Source: Deltaproteobacteria bacterium
GTDB taxonomy: Bacteria; Desulfobacterota; Desulfuromonadia; Geobacterales; Geobacteraceae
Reading direction: 5' to 3'
DNA: 64,000 nucleotides
Assembly (NCBI GenBank): GCA_009668975.1
Contig: SBEG01000008.1
Location: forward strand, 62,001-126,000
Shown: positions 18,015-27,118 of the stretch, piece by piece
How the letters are laid out: each line of letters starts with the position of its first letter
Numbering within the stretch: the stretch's first letter is position 1
The notes under the pieces: generated by a model
Database searches by the model: none
Told to the model about the DNA's origin: nothing
Seen by the model: only the letters and a program-made list of their open reading frames with translations
Translations under genes and position numbers: made by a program

Positions 18015-20555
18015 TTATTTTTCAACAATTCCCCCAGCAGTCCCTGCCATCCGGAAAAACCGCTGCATTTCCTGAAATACCGTACTGCCCTCGCCCCGGG
18101 TTATTCTCGACTTCGGCAGCGAATCGAGGAAATATCTGCCGTAATTCTTCGACAGGACCCGGCTGTCAAAGATCAGCACCGCACCCCGATCATCCCGGCT
18201 CCGGATCAACCGGCCAAAGCCCTGCTTGAACTTGATCACCGCCTGGGGAACCGTGTACTCCATGAACGGGTCACCACCCTCGGCAACGATCGATTCGGCC
18301 CGGGCTTCAAGAATCGGTTCGGTCGGCACCCGGAAGGGCAACCGGGTGATCACCACCAGTTCCAGTGCCCGCCCCTGCACATCAACCCCCTCCCAGAAGG
18401 AATCGGTACCGAACAGCACGGCATTCCGCTCCTGGCGGAAGCGATTCAGCAACAGATGCCGGTTGATTTCCCCCTGTCGCATCGGCGTAAGCCCGGCCTT
18501 CCGCAGCGGCTCGTACAGAGAGGAGTAGACCCTGGTCAGGAGATCGTAGGAGGTGAAAAGGACAAAGGCCCGTCCCTCCGAAGTAATCAGGCCCCGCAGC
18601 AGGTATTCCTCCAGAAACCCGGTAAAACTCCGCTCGGTCGGCTCGGGCAGATCATCGGGAATGCCGATGAAGGTCTGCCGTTCATAATCAAAGGGCGACG
18701 CCAGGAGCAGCTCGGTCACCCGCTGTTTGTCGAGCAGATCGATTCCGGTCATTTTTTTCAGGTAGTCGAATCGCTCGCCCACCGCCAGTGTCGCGGAGGT
18801 GACAACCACAGTCCGAAATTTGTCCAGCACCACGGTCTTGATGGATTGCGCCACCTCAACGGGAGAGGAGCAGAGACGCACGATCATGCCCTTGGGGCCG
18901 TTACTGACCTCAAACCAGTGGCAGGCCCGGTCGCTGCGCACGGTAAAAACGCCGAGATCCTGGATTACGCCTTCCAGGCGGCCCCGGATTCCGCGCAGAT
19001 CGATCAGATTGCCGGAGAGCTTTTCCAAAACGGAATCGGGCAGCTGCTCGCAGACTTTGAAAAAGGCCTGAATGATCGCCACATACTCACTCAGGTCCTT
19101 CCTCAACCGCTGTACCGCCTCTTCCGCCGCGCGCCAGAACGGATCAGCATACACGGCCGCAGTGAGGCGCAGCTTCCGCTCACCAGAGTTCTTTTTGTCG
19201 TTTTTCAGATAGGCGAGCAGGTCGAGCCCGAGAGCATCAAGCACCTGCGTGATGGTATCCGCCAGTGCTGCCCTCCGCGGGATCAGCCGTTCTTCCAGAA
19301 GGGTCGAGAGTTCAAGAAACTGGACATCCAGTTCTTCCGGCACATTTCGGGAGATCCGGCTCGAGAGTTGCGGCAGAATGCCCCGCTGGACCTTGCGCGG
19401 ATGCTGAAGCCGGCCGAGAAGCTGCAGCAGGCCGTGGCGGGAGGTGCGGGATGAAAAGAAACTGGTGGCGGTGTCCTCCAGATGGTGGCCCTCATCAAAG
19501 ATCAGTCGGGTAAAGGGCGGGAGGATCGCCGAGGAATCGTAGCCTGTTTCCTTGCGCAGGGCCACATCCGCAAAGAGCAGGGCGTGATTGACCACCAGCA
19601 GATCAGCCCCGGCCGCTTCACGACGGGCGGTATAGAAAAAGCATTTGCCATAGTGAGCGCACTTGACCCGGCCGCACTGATCGGCCTCGCAGCAGACCTC
19701 CTGCCAGATTTCGTCTCGGGGAATGAAGCTCAGATCATTCCGGCAGCCCTCGCCGGTCTTGCGGCTCCAGGCCACGAGAGCCTCCAGCTCGCTGGCGCTC
19801 CCCTCTTCCTTGAACAGCGAAGGCTCGCTTTCGATGGCTTTCAATTTGCGCAGACAGAGATAGTTGGAACGGCCCTTAACCAGAACGGCCCGAAAGGCCA
19901 AACCGCCCTTTTGCTGCAGGAAGGGGATATCTTTCTTGATCAGTTGTTCCTGGAGGTTGATAGTATTGGTGGAAACGACGATCCGCTCACGGTTGCGAAC
20001 GGACCAGAGCACAGCCGGAAGAAGATAGGCCAGGGATTTGCCGGTGCCGGTGCCCGCCTCGATAACCGCCACCCGTTCCCGGTTGAAGGCCTCGGCAACG
20101 TCGAAGGCCATCCGGGTCTGTTCATCCCGGTGTTCGTAACCTTCCAGGTTGCGGGAAAGAACGCCACCGGGAGCAAAAAACTGCTCGATCTCCGGAAAAG
20201 AGAGGTGTTCGACGGTCTTGCGGGCGAAGGGCCGTACCGCCTGGTAGCACCTCTCCACCGCATTGTCGACAATGTAGAAACCGACCCCCTGATTGCCGAG
20301 GATTGAAGCGATCTCCAGGTCAGGCTGCGAAGGGGTCAGGTCTCCGGAGGGATGGTTGTGCAGCACCACGTCGCCAAAGGATGTGGCGATAATAATGGCG
20401 GCTACCGCATCACGGCTGCCCCGCGCCAGCGGCTCGACCTCCACCACCATGCTGTTTTCATCGGTGCGGCCGAGAAAAAAAACCTCGTTGCCGCCCGCTT
20501 CCGCGATTTCCTCCCGCATGGTGAGGACTGCTTTTTCAGCGATACAGGATTTCAT
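18015..20555 (-). CDS. DinG/XPD-type helicase with N-terminal RadC-like JAB domain
   Basis: 846 residues. Residues 1-110 form a RadC/JAB (MPN) domain with the metal motif HNHPSGDLTPSQPD. From about residue 140 a superfamily 2 XPD/DinG helicase follows: Walker A AGTGTGKS, DEGH box (LIFDEGHH), and the C-terminal motifs GTDSFWEGVDVQG and QGFGRLIRSRDDRG. Cysteines of the Fe-S domain are present (EGCRND, CCEADQCGRVKCAHYGKCFF, a richer set than the usual four). DinG unwinds DNA with 5'-3' polarity and handles R-loops and damaged forks. The added JAB module is a fusion; whether it cleaves anything is unknown. Confidence 0.92.
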   Translation of the reverse strand: MKSCIAEKAVLTMREEIAEAGGNEVFFLGRTDENSMVVEVEPLARGSRDAVAAIIIATSFGDVVLHNHPSGDLTPSQPDLEIASILGNQGVGFYIVDNAVERCYQAVRPFARKTVEHLSFPEIEQFFAPGGVLSRNLEGYEHRDEQTRMAFDVAEAFNRERVAVIEAGTGTGKSLAYLLPAVLWSVRNRERIVVSTNTINLQEQLIKKDIPFLQQKGGLAFRAVLVKGRSNYLCLRKLKAIESEPSLFKEEGSASELEALVAWSRKTGEGCRNDLSFIPRDEIWQEVCCEADQCGRVKCAHYGKCFFYTARREAAGADLLVVNHALLFADVALRKETGYDSSAILPPFTRLIFDEGHHLEDTATSFFSSRTSRHGLLQLLGRLQHPRKVQRGILPQLSSRISRNVPEELDVQFLELSTLLEERLIPRRAALADTITQVLDALGLDLLAYLKNDKKNSGERKLRLTAAVYADPFWRAAEEAVQRLRKDLSEYVAIIQAFFKVCEQLPDSVLEKLSGNLIDLRGIRGRLEGVIQDLGVFTVRSDRACHWFEVSNGPKGMIVRLCSSPVEVAQSIKTVVLDKFRTVVVTSATLAVGERFDYLKKMTGIDLLDKQRVTELLLASPFDYERQTFIGIPDDLPEPTERSFTGFLEEYLLRGLITSEGRAFVLFTSYDLLTRVYSSLYEPLRKAGLTPMRQGEINRHLLLNRFRQERNAVLFGTDSFWEGVDVQGRALELVVITRLPFRVPTEPILEARAESIVAEGGDPFMEYTVPQAVIKFKQGFGRLIRSRDDRGAVLIFDSRVLSKNYGRYFLDSLPKSRITRGEGSTVFQEMQRFFRMAGTAGGIVEK

Positions 20556-20593
20556 GGCTCGTATTTTTCACACAGCGGAAGGAAAAAGGCGGA

Positions 20594-21373
20594 TCAGGGT
20601 TCCTGTTTCAGGACCAGCTGGAGGGCCTCGTCGATCTTCAGCGTATCAACGGTCGTGTTGACGCAGGGACCATAGGGGCGCGCATTGAGCACTCCCAGGA
20701 CCGGCAGGGGGTAACAATCCTTGATGCCCGTGGTGAGGTCACCCTCGCAGGCCACGGCCACCACTAGCTTGGGCCTTTTTTCCATGATGACCTTTCGCGC
20801 CAGGGTTCCCCCGGTGGCAACCGAGATGTCAATCTGGTATTTCTCCGCCAGGTCGGCAAGGCCGGAGATCGGGCAGCGGCCGCAGCGGACGCATTTATTG
20901 ATATCACCGGTCACCTTGATGTCGCAATCTGAAAGCTGGAGGCAGTGCGGCAGCAGGATCAGAATGCGGTCCGGCTTCAGCCGGACTCGCTGGGAGAGAA
21001 CCAAACTGTTGTTCATGGCGATAAACGACTGGCGGATGGTATCACGCGGAATTCCCGCAAGTCTGCCGATGAACTCAATGACGGGCAGAAGAACCTTGAT
21101 GGCAATACCCCGGAGAAAGCGGGTGCCGAGGATATCCTTGCCGAGCAGCGTTGTCAGCACCAGCAGCAGAGTGCCCAGAAGAATGCCGGCCGCAATTACA
21201 ACCAGAACACTCCCGGCAATGGCAGGAAGACTCGGATGAATGGAAGCGAGCCCGGCGCCCTGAAGCCACCAGAAAACGAGAAAAACAGCCGCAATGAGAA
21301 TGCAGGTGACCGCCAGTAGAGTCACGAACAAGCCCTTGGATGCGCTGGTCAGGTTGGAATCATTTTTTACCAC
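20594..21373 (-). CDS. DUF116-domain membrane protein
   Basis: 259 residues. Two hydrophobic segments (about 14-38 and 48-75) are followed by a soluble DUF116 domain rich in conserved cysteines: LLPHCLQ, CDIKV, NKCVRCGRCPI, VACEGDL, KDCYPLPV, YGPCVNT. The arrangement suggests a metal or Fe-S site in the cytoplasm, but the biochemical role is unknown. DUF116 genes often lie beside fmt and def, as here (4 bp downstream of fmt), so this is a conserved neighbourhood. Confidence 0.9.
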   Translation of the reverse strand: MVKNDSNLTSASKGLFVTLLAVTCILIAAVFLVFWWLQGAGLASIHPSLPAIAGSVLVVIAAGILLGTLLLVLTTLLGKDILGTRFLRGIAIKVLLPVIEFIGRLAGIPRDTIRQSFIAMNNSLVLSQRVRLKPDRILILLPHCLQLSDCDIKVTGDINKCVRCGRCPISGLADLAEKYQIDISVATGGTLARKVIMEKRPKLVVAVACEGDLTTGIKDCYPLPVLGVLNARPYGPCVNTTVDTLKIDEALQLVLKQEP

Positions 21374-21377
21374 AAAG

Positions 21378-22319
21378 CTACTCCTCTTTGCCCAGAATCG
21401 TGCCGGGATCGATGCGGCAGCCGGCGAGGAATTCCCGTACCGGAAGCCTCTTCTTCCCTTCCAGCTGGAGCTCTTCGAGGATTACACTGCCGCCGCCGCA
21501 GGCGACTTCGATGCCGTCTTTTCCCGCTTCAAGCACGGTTCCCGGAATTCCCGTTCCAGGTCCGGTTCGTACCCGATAAATTTTCAGAAATTTCCCGTCG
21601 AGATAGGTATAGGCGCCAGGCCAGGGATTCATGCCCCGCACCAGGTTCTTGATGACCCGCGACTCCGCGGTCCAGTCGATCTGTCCGTCCTCTTTTTTCA
21701 GCATCGGCGCATAGCAGGACAGGGAATCGTCCTGTTTCTCCGGAATTAGGTTGCCGGCACGGAGAAGATCAAGGGTTTCGTCCAGGGAATCAGCGCCCAG
21801 GAGTGAAAGCCGGTCATGCAGCGATTGGGTGTCTTCCTCGGGGTCAACCGGCGTGACCTTCTTCACCAGCATATCGCCGGTGTCGAGTCCCACATCCATG
21901 AGCATGGTCGTAACGCCGGTTTCATTTTCACCATTGATGATGCAGTAGTTGATCGGCGCAGCACCACGGTAACGGGGCAGGAGCGAGGCATGCACGTTGA
22001 TGCAGCCATGTTTCGGGACCTCCAGCAGGGCTTTCGGCAGAATCTGGCCGAAGGCGACCACCACGATAAGGTCGGGCTGCAGCTCCCGCAGAGTATCAAT
22101 GAATTCGGGAGCCCTCACTTTAAGCGGCTGCAGGACCGGCAGATCGTGCCGTTCGGCAAGTTCTTTCACCGGTGGGGGCAGGAATTTCTGTCCCCGGCCC
22201 TTCGGACGGTCCGGCTGGGTCACCACAGCGAGAATCTCTTCACCACGATCGATCAGCCGCTGCAGTGCCGGACAGGCAAAGGCGGGGGTTCCCATGAAGA
22301 CGACACGCAATCCGGCCAT
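21378..22319 (-). CDS. fmt: methionyl-tRNA formyltransferase
   Basis: 313 residues. Uses 10-formyl-tetrahydrofolate to formylate initiator Met-tRNA. Catalytic triad Asn108, His110 and Asp146 are seen in INVHASLLPRYRGAAP and DVGLDTGD. The C-terminal OB-like domain that holds tRNA is complete (to LPVREFLAGCRIDPG). Its start overlaps the stop of def by one base, so the two are coupled. Confidence 0.97.
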   Translation of the reverse strand: MAGLRVVFMGTPAFACPALQRLIDRGEEILAVVTQPDRPKGRGQKFLPPPVKELAERHDLPVLQPLKVRAPEFIDTLRELQPDLIVVVAFGQILPKALLEVPKHGCINVHASLLPRYRGAAPINYCIINGENETGVTTMLMDVGLDTGDMLVKKVTPVDPEEDTQSLHDRLSLLGADSLDETLDLLRAGNLIPEKQDDSLSCYAPMLKKEDGQIDWTAESRVIKNLVRGMNPWPGAYTYLDGKFLKIYRVRTGPGTGIPGTVLEAGKDGIEVACGGGSVILEELQLEGKKRLPVREFLAGCRIDPGTILGKEE

Positions 22320-22834
22320 TAGCCGTCCACCTGCGACTGCTCCAGCATCTGGCGATATTTCTTCCGGAAAATGTCTTTCTTGAGGGGGGAAAGGTGGTCC
22401 ACGAACAGGACCCCGTCAAGGTGATCGATCTCATGCTGGAAGGCTATGGCCAGCAACCCCTCGGCACGATAAGTCACTTCTTCCCCCTCCAGGTTCAGCG
22501 CCTTGACCACAACCGAGGCATGCCTTTTCACACTGGCACCATAGTTGGGGACGGAGAGACAGCCCTCTTCGTCGCAGGACGACCCTTCGGCGTGGACGAT
22601 AACGGGATTGATGGCAACAATCAGGTCCGGTTTTTCGCCTTTGGGAGAAATATCGATAACGATCACACGCTGATGGACGCCGATCTGGGCCGCGGCAAGG
22701 CCGACGCCCGGCGCATCGTACATGGTTTCAGCCATGTCTTGGACAAGTTCGATGATTTTTTCGTTGATTATGGTGACCGGAGCCGATTTTTTTTTCAATT
22801 CCGGGTCCGGATAGGTGAGTATTCTTCGTATCAT
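22319..22834 (-). CDS. def: peptide deformylase
   Basis: 171 residues. All three deformylase motifs are present: GVGLAAAQIG, EEGCLSVP (metal Cys) and QHEIDHLDG (two metal His plus catalytic Glu). It removes the N-formyl group from new proteins and pairs logically with fmt just downstream. The length fits the short bacterial type I enzymes. Confidence 0.97.
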   Translation of the reverse strand: MIRRILTYPDPELKKKSAPVTIINEKIIELVQDMAETMYDAPGVGLAAAQIGVHQRVIVIDISPKGEKPDLIVAINPVIVHAEGSSCDEEGCLSVPNYGASVKRHASVVVKALNLEGEEVTYRAEGLLAIAFQHEIDHLDGVLFVDHLSPLKKDIFRKKYRQMLEQSQVDG

Positions 22835-23052
22835 TCAATTCCCTGCCTGCTTATTTTGTTTCCACTATATAAATTCGGGCAGGAAAATGCAAATTTTTCA
22901 TTACATCGGAGAAGCGGCAAGCATCTCCGGCAAGCTGCGCCCGGAAACGTGACAGCGGCAATTAACCATACGGAATACGGTAGTTTTATTTACAATGGTC
23001 CTATCGTGAAAGTGCCTGGTCAGGCCTCGCAAATGAGTGGCAGGAAGCCCAG

Positions 23053-23087
23053 AAAAAAACCCCGCTGCAGCGTTGGCTGCAGCGGGG
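23053..23087 (-). terminator. Rho-independent terminator after the ferredoxin
   Basis: Perfect 12-bp stem (CCCCGCTGCAGC / GCTGCAGCGGGG, 4-base loop) with a run of seven T on the minus strand, 31 bp past the ferredoxin stop. Confidence 0.92.
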
Positions 23088-23117
23088 ATATTTCTACCCG
23101 GTCTTTCTCCTGAAGTC

Positions 23118-23309
23118 TTACTCCTGCCAGTAGATGCAACTGACCGGGCAACCGTCCATTGCTTCCTGAATTTTTTCTTCAGGAGCACCGGCCGGATCGT
23201 AGACCTCTGCCAAATTGGCATTGTCAAGGCGAAACACCTCGGGTGCACAGTCAATACAGAGCCCGCAACTGATGCAGGCATCCTGATCAACAAATGGAAT
23301 TCGTGCCAT
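23118..23309 (-). CDS. ferredoxin, single [4Fe-4S] type
   Basis: 63 residues. Cys12, 15 and 18 (CISCGLC) plus distal Cys54 (GCPVSC) fit the ligands of a monocluster ferredoxin; Cys21 and Cys58 are extra and could form a disulfide. The acidic sequence (PEVFRLDNANLAEVYDP) fits an electron carrier. It lies 20 bp behind rubredoxin, with AAGGAGAG upstream, so the two carriers are made together. Confidence 0.93.
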   Translation of the reverse strand: MARIPFVDQDACISCGLCIDCAPEVFRLDNANLAEVYDPAGAPEEKIQEAMDGCPVSCIYWQE

Positions 23310-23329
23310 GAGCTTCGCTCTCCTTTCCT

Positions 23330-23488
23330 TTACACCTTCTCGAAGAAACTTTTTTCCGCCCCGCAGACCGGGCAGACCCAGCTGTCGGGCAGTTCCTCGA
23401 ATGGCGTGCCCGGATCAACGTTGTTCCCCGGATCACCGAGCTCAGGGTCATACTCATAATTGCAGATCGTACAAATATATTTGTCCAT
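23330..23488 (-). CDS. rubredoxin
   Basis: 52 residues, starting [20 protein letters not shown] with the paired CxxC iron sites at Cys6/Cys9 and Cys39/Cys42 ([11 protein letters not shown]). AAGGAGGAG lies upstream of ATG 23488. Rubredoxins hold one FeS4 centre and feed electrons to oxygen or superoxide reductases in anaerobes; no such partner is in this window. Confidence 0.96.
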   Translation of the reverse strand: MDKYICTICNYEYDPELGDPGNNVDPGTPFEELPDSWVCPVCGAEKSFFEKV

Positions 23489-23578
23489 CGTCTCCTCCTT
23501 GCTTTTGCGAAAGTACCATCAGTGTACTCTTTTTTTTCTGTGGGGCAAGCCTGCACCATGAAAACTGGCGTTTCCGAC

Positions 23579-23607
23579 GTTGTATCCCGTATACAATTGA
23601 ACGTCAA
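23579..23607 (-). promoter_or_regulatory. promoter of the rubredoxin-ferredoxin unit
   Basis: TTGACG (23607-23602) and TACAAC (23584-23579) are separated by 17 bp on the minus strand, about 90 bp before the rubredoxin start. Confidence 0.5.
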
Positions 23608-23721
23608 TCCCTGAGAAGACTGCTGGTGCAAAATAATCTTTTTCCCACCAGAGTGCTGCCAGGAAAAGCTCCCTTTGGGCAGAATACTGACAGAAACAAG
23701 ACGATGCCTGGCCGGAAACGG

Positions 23722-23805
23722 AAAAAAGCGCGGTTCCGGAGGGATGAAACCGCGCAATGGAGGAAGACGGCCGGAATGGCTTCGGCCGTGTCGGAGATAG
23801 TCTTG
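23722..23805 (-). ncRNA. candidate small RNA B with exposed CCUCC motifs
   Basis: On the minus strand a TATACT (23817-23812) is followed by a 7-bp hairpin (ACGGCCG/CGGCCGT, 23789-23767), a linker with TCTTCCTCCATT, then a 10-bp stem (GCGCGGTTTC with GGAACCGCGC) whose loop holds CCCTCC, and a run of six T. This is the form of a short RNA ending in an intrinsic terminator. It has a close relative 190 bp upstream. The 5' end is a guess. Confidence 0.4.
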
Positions 23806-23910
23806 GTATGTAGTATATAAAGTCGGCCGATAACGGAAAAACTTTAACATTTTTTCCGGCTGTACGGAGCGCATCCCGCCATACACGCACGGGACAGAAA
23901 TTTTCGGACA

Positions 23911-24001
23911 AAAAAGACGCGGCTCCGGAGGGTGGAGACCGCGCAAAGGAGGAAAGCCTGATTTGGCTGCTCGAGATGCCGGAGTTGTTACCGCAGCCAG
24001 G
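23911..24001 (-). ncRNA. candidate small RNA A with exposed CCUCC motifs
   Basis: Same layout as the copy at 23722-23805: a 7-bp hairpin (TGGCTGC/GCAGCCA, 23999-23964), a linker TTTCCTCCTTT, then a terminator stem (GCGGTCTCC with GGAGCCGC) with ACCCTCC in the loop and TTTTTT after it. The linker and terminator parts align with the other copy almost base for base, while the 5' hairpins differ in sequence but keep the pairing. No clear promoter was found. Confidence 0.4.
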
Positions 24002-24101
24002 TTTCTTTAGTTGTTTTATCGTCAACTTTTGGTTTTATTTTACCATTTTTTTACAAATATACTTTGACTTGGGTCATGAAATTCAACAATAGTTCAGGGA
24101 C

Positions 24102-24136
24102 AAAAAAAGATTCGGCCACCTTTTTGGGAGTGGCCG
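24102..24136 (-). terminator. terminator after the M16 peptidase pair
   Basis: Minus-strand stem CGGCCAC / GTGGCCG with a short loop and seven T, 70 bp past the stop at 24207. Confidence 0.9.
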
Positions 24137-24206
24137 CATCTATTTATCTACTGGGCGAAGGGAAAGTCTTCGCTGATTGGAATGATCATTTTCTCTACCG
24201 GATAAA

Positions 24207-25628
24207 CTATTTCCGTGCCTCCAGCTCAACCTGCCGGACCTCCCCAAAGACGGAAATCGGCTTGTCGAACTTCTTTTCATCACCGACGACCACCAGGATC
24301 ATCTTGCCGGGGAGCAGATATTTCCGGGCCACTCGCAGTACATCACCTTTCGTTACTTTGGCAATATTCTGACGGTACTTTTCCAGGTAGCCATTCGGAT
24401 AGCCGTAGTATTCGAGACGCGCCTGCTGAGCGACCACCGAAGCCGGGGTAGTAAAAGCGAAGATAAAGGAGTTGATAATGGATTCCTTGGCCAGGGAGAG
24501 CTCAGTGTCACTCACCTGCTGACGGGTCAGGTCGGCAATCATGCTCTCCATCAAGCCGATCGCCTTTGCCGTGCTGGCGGCCTTGGTCTCGGTCTCCGCC
24601 GTAAAGGTACCGGGGAAACGGCGGCCGGCGCGAAAGGAACTGCCCACGTTGTAGGCCAGGCCCTCTTTTTCGCGAATAACCGACATGAGACGGGAACTGA
24701 AACCATTGCCGCCGAGAATCGCATTCATGACGGTAATGGCATAGAGGTCGGGATTGTTTTTCTCGATCCCCAGATGCCCCATTCGAATGACTGTCTGGCT
24801 GATATCCTTCTTTACCAGCAGAACTTCCGGCTTGACGTTACCGGCAGGCTCAGGCACCGGCGGCAGTGCTACCTGGCCCCGCGGCCATCCGGCAAAGGCC
24901 TTCTTGAGTTTTTCCAGCATCCCGGCGCGCTCGAAATCGCCCGATACCGCCAAAATAACATTGTTGGGCTGGAAGTATCGGGCATGGAAGGCGACCAGAT
25001 CATCCCGGGTCAGGGAACTCACCGATTCGATGGTCGGATAGCGTCCGAGGGGATGATCCCGGTAGATTGCCTTGAGCAGTTCCCGATCGGCAACTTCCTT
25101 TGGATCGTCGTTCTGGCGGCGGATGGATTCAATTGTAAGATTCTTCCCCTGGACCACCCGGTCCTCACGAAAAGCCGGTACGGTAAGCACTTGGGCATAA
25201 AGCTCCAGGGTCCTGTCCAGGTTCTTTTTCAGGCAGCTCATTGCTACCGTCCCGAGGTCTTCACCAATTCCCGAAATGATGGATGAAGCCATGAACTCCA
25301 ATTCGTCATCAAGGTCCTCCGGCGAGGTCAGGGCGGTCCCGCCGCCACGGAGAACGGCACCGGTCAGGACGGCAAGTCCGGTTTTATCAGCAGATTCGTA
25401 TACACTCCCGGTCCCGACGATCGCCTGGATGGAAACAAGGGGAAGCTCCCGGTCCTCCAGAAGAAAGACGGTCATACCGTTGTCCAGGACAACCCGTTCT
25501 GCCGTGGGCACCTGGAACACCAAAGGCGGAAAGGTCATTTTCCGCGCATCAACGGCCGGCCCGGCAAAAGCGGACAGCACCGGAACCAGGGAGAGAAACA
25601 GCCAGAGGGTGATTTGCAGTATTTTCAT
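24207..25628 (-). CDS. M16-family peptidase-like subunit lacking the zinc motif
   Basis: 473 residues with a signal peptide (ILQITLWLFLSLVPVLSAFAG). The M16 fold is clear (VVLDNGMTVFLLEDRELPLV, LGGNGFSSRLMSVIREKEGLAY, VVGDEKKFDKP), but where an active member has HxxEH this one reads GLAVLTGAVLRGG, so it cannot bind the catalytic zinc. It overlaps the upstream active-type gene by 4 bp (ATGA). Such pairs form heterodimers like mitochondrial processing peptidase or PqqF/G-type enzymes, with the inactive subunit binding substrate. Probably periplasmic. Confidence 0.92.
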   Translation of the reverse strand: MKILQITLWLFLSLVPVLSAFAGPAVDARKMTFPPLVFQVPTAERVVLDNGMTVFLLEDRELPLVSIQAIVGTGSVYESADKTGLAVLTGAVLRGGGTALTSPEDLDDELEFMASSIISGIGEDLGTVAMSCLKKNLDRTLELYAQVLTVPAFREDRVVQGKNLTIESIRRQNDDPKEVADRELLKAIYRDHPLGRYPTIESVSSLTRDDLVAFHARYFQPNNVILAVSGDFERAGMLEKLKKAFAGWPRGQVALPPVPEPAGNVKPEVLLVKKDISQTVIRMGHLGIEKNNPDLYAITVMNAILGGNGFSSRLMSVIREKEGLAYNVGSSFRAGRRFPGTFTAETETKAASTAKAIGLMESMIADLTRQQVSDTELSLAKESIINSFIFAFTTPASVVAQQARLEYYGYPNGYLEKYRQNIAKVTKGDVLRVARKYLLPGKMILVVVGDEKKFDKPISVFGEVRQVELEARK

Positions 25629-27118
25629 CGGGTTGCCTCCCGTTTTGTGATGAACGCCACCGTGCGGTTGTCTGGGACAAGATATTTCTTCGCCGCATTC
25701 ATTACCTCAGCCGGGGTCACCTTTGCCACCTTTGCCCGGTGCTCCGTGAGATAACGCCAGGTTCCCGCAACACTTTCATACTCAGTCAGCCGATAGGCAA
25801 GACCGCCGTTGGAACTCAGCGATTGAATTTCATCCGCTTCCAGTTTGTTGAGAACCTGCTGGAGTTCCCGCTGACTGACCGGCTCTTTTTTCAGGATCTC
25901 CAACTCCGCATAGATGGCCTCCTCAACCTCCCGCATCGTGTGTGGACTCCTCGGGACAGCTGAAATGACAAACAGATTTGCATAGCGGCTGCCCGGCCCG
26001 TAAAAGGCGGAGACATCGCTGGCAAGCTGTTTTTCCACCACGAGCTTTTTGTAGAGCCGCGAGTTCTTGCCGTCAGCCAGCAGCATGGTGATAACGTCAA
26101 AGGTATAGTCATCAGGATCGGGAATTGTCGGCTTATGGTACCCGATCATGAATTGCGGTTCTGCGTCTTCCCTGATTTCGATCCTCCGCTCTCCAAGCTG
26201 GCGCGGCTCGACGGTCGCCACCGGCGGAACCGGCACCCCGGGAGGAAGTGAACCGAAATATTTTTCCACCATGGTGATGGTTTTGTCCGGATCGATGTCG
26301 CCGACGATGGCCACGACGGCATTGACCGGGGCGTAATAACGGTGCAAAAATGATTCGGCTTTGGTCCTCGACAGGTTCTCGAGATCGGACATCCAGCCGA
26401 TGATGGGTTGACCGTAGGGATGGGCCTGGTAAGCGGCAGCCAGGAAAGACTCCCAGAGCTTGCCTTGCGGGTCCGAATCATAGGAACGGCGCCGCTCCTC
26501 CATCACTACGTTCCGTTCGGTATAAAACTCCCGCAGCACGGCATTGCGCAAGCGGTCCGACTCGAGCACCGCCCAGAGTTCCAGTTTATTGGCAGGCAGG
26601 CTGATCATGTAGGCGGTACTATCCTTGCCGGTAAAGGCATTGTAGTTGTTTCCGCCGTTTTTATCATAGATTCTGGAAACTTCATTCTTTACAACATACT
26701 TCCCGGCCGCAGCTTCCTGAGCGGCCAGCTTCCCGGAGAGTTCAGCGAGCTTCTTCGGATCAGCAGATTCCCGCTTGAGTTTTTCCGCCATGAGGCTCTG
26801 AGCCGTCTTCTCTAGGGCGTCAAGCAGCGGTTTTTCCTTGACATAGTCCGTAGTTCCCAGAGTCTTCGTTCCCTTGAACAGCATGTGCTCAAGAAGGTGG
26901 GCAATACCCCGCTCGTCACTTCTTTCGTCAACACTTCCGACCTTGAACCTGATCCAGGCAGCAACGGTAGGTGAGGTATGACGCTCCACAAGCAGCACTT
27001 TCATGCCGTTCTTCAGGGTATGTTCCCGCACCATATCCTCCAGACCGGCAGCGAAAACGGTACTGACAGAGATAACAGCGCAGAAGATGAGCAAAAATAT
27101 GCCTTGTAATACTTTCAT
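25625..27118 (-). CDS. M16-family zinc metallopeptidase, active-type subunit
   Basis: 497 residues from ATG 27118 (GAGG upstream; a longer frame to 27160 lacks a site). A signal peptide (VLQGIFLLIFCAVISVSTVFAAG) precedes the M16 domain. The inverted zinc motif HLLEH is in GIAHLLEHMLFKGTKT, and the distal Glu lies in the helix that follows (ERRRSYDSDPQG region). A lysine-rich insert of about 60 residues sits between the zinc motif and the helix. Translationally coupled to the zinc-less subunit. Confidence 0.93.
   Translation of the reverse strand: MKVLQGIFLLIFCAVISVSTVFAAGLEDMVREHTLKNGMKVLLVERHTSPTVAAWIRFKVGSVDERSDERGIAHLLEHMLFKGTKTLGTTDYVKEKPLLDALEKTAQSLMAEKLKRESADPKKLAELSGKLAAQEAAAGKYVVKNEVSRIYDKNGGNNYNAFTGKDSTAYMISLPANKLELWAVLESDRLRNAVLREFYTERNVVMEERRRSYDSDPQGKLWESFLAAAYQAHPYGQPIIGWMSDLENLSRTKAESFLHRYYAPVNAVVAIVGDIDPDKTITMVEKYFGSLPPGVPVPPVATVEPRQLGERRIEIREDAEPQFMIGYHKPTIPDPDDYTFDVITMLLADGKNSRLYKKLVVEKQLASDVSAFYGPGSRYANLFVISAVPRSPHTMREVEEAIYAELEILKKEPVSQRELQQVLNKLEADEIQSLSSNGGLAYRLTEYESVAGTWRYLTEHRAKVAKVTPAEVMNAAKKYLVPDNRTVAFITKREATR

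Noticed and set aside
17943..19454. 503-codon plus-strand frame
   Set aside because: Antisense to the helicase gene, which has all its motifs; a mirror of biased codon use.
23941..24003. Resemblance to a GEMM (cyclic di-GMP) riboswitch on the plus strand
   Set aside because: Only fragments such as GCAAAG and GCCGGAGTTG fit; no gene lies downstream on that strand, and the minus-strand terminator fold explains the sequence better.
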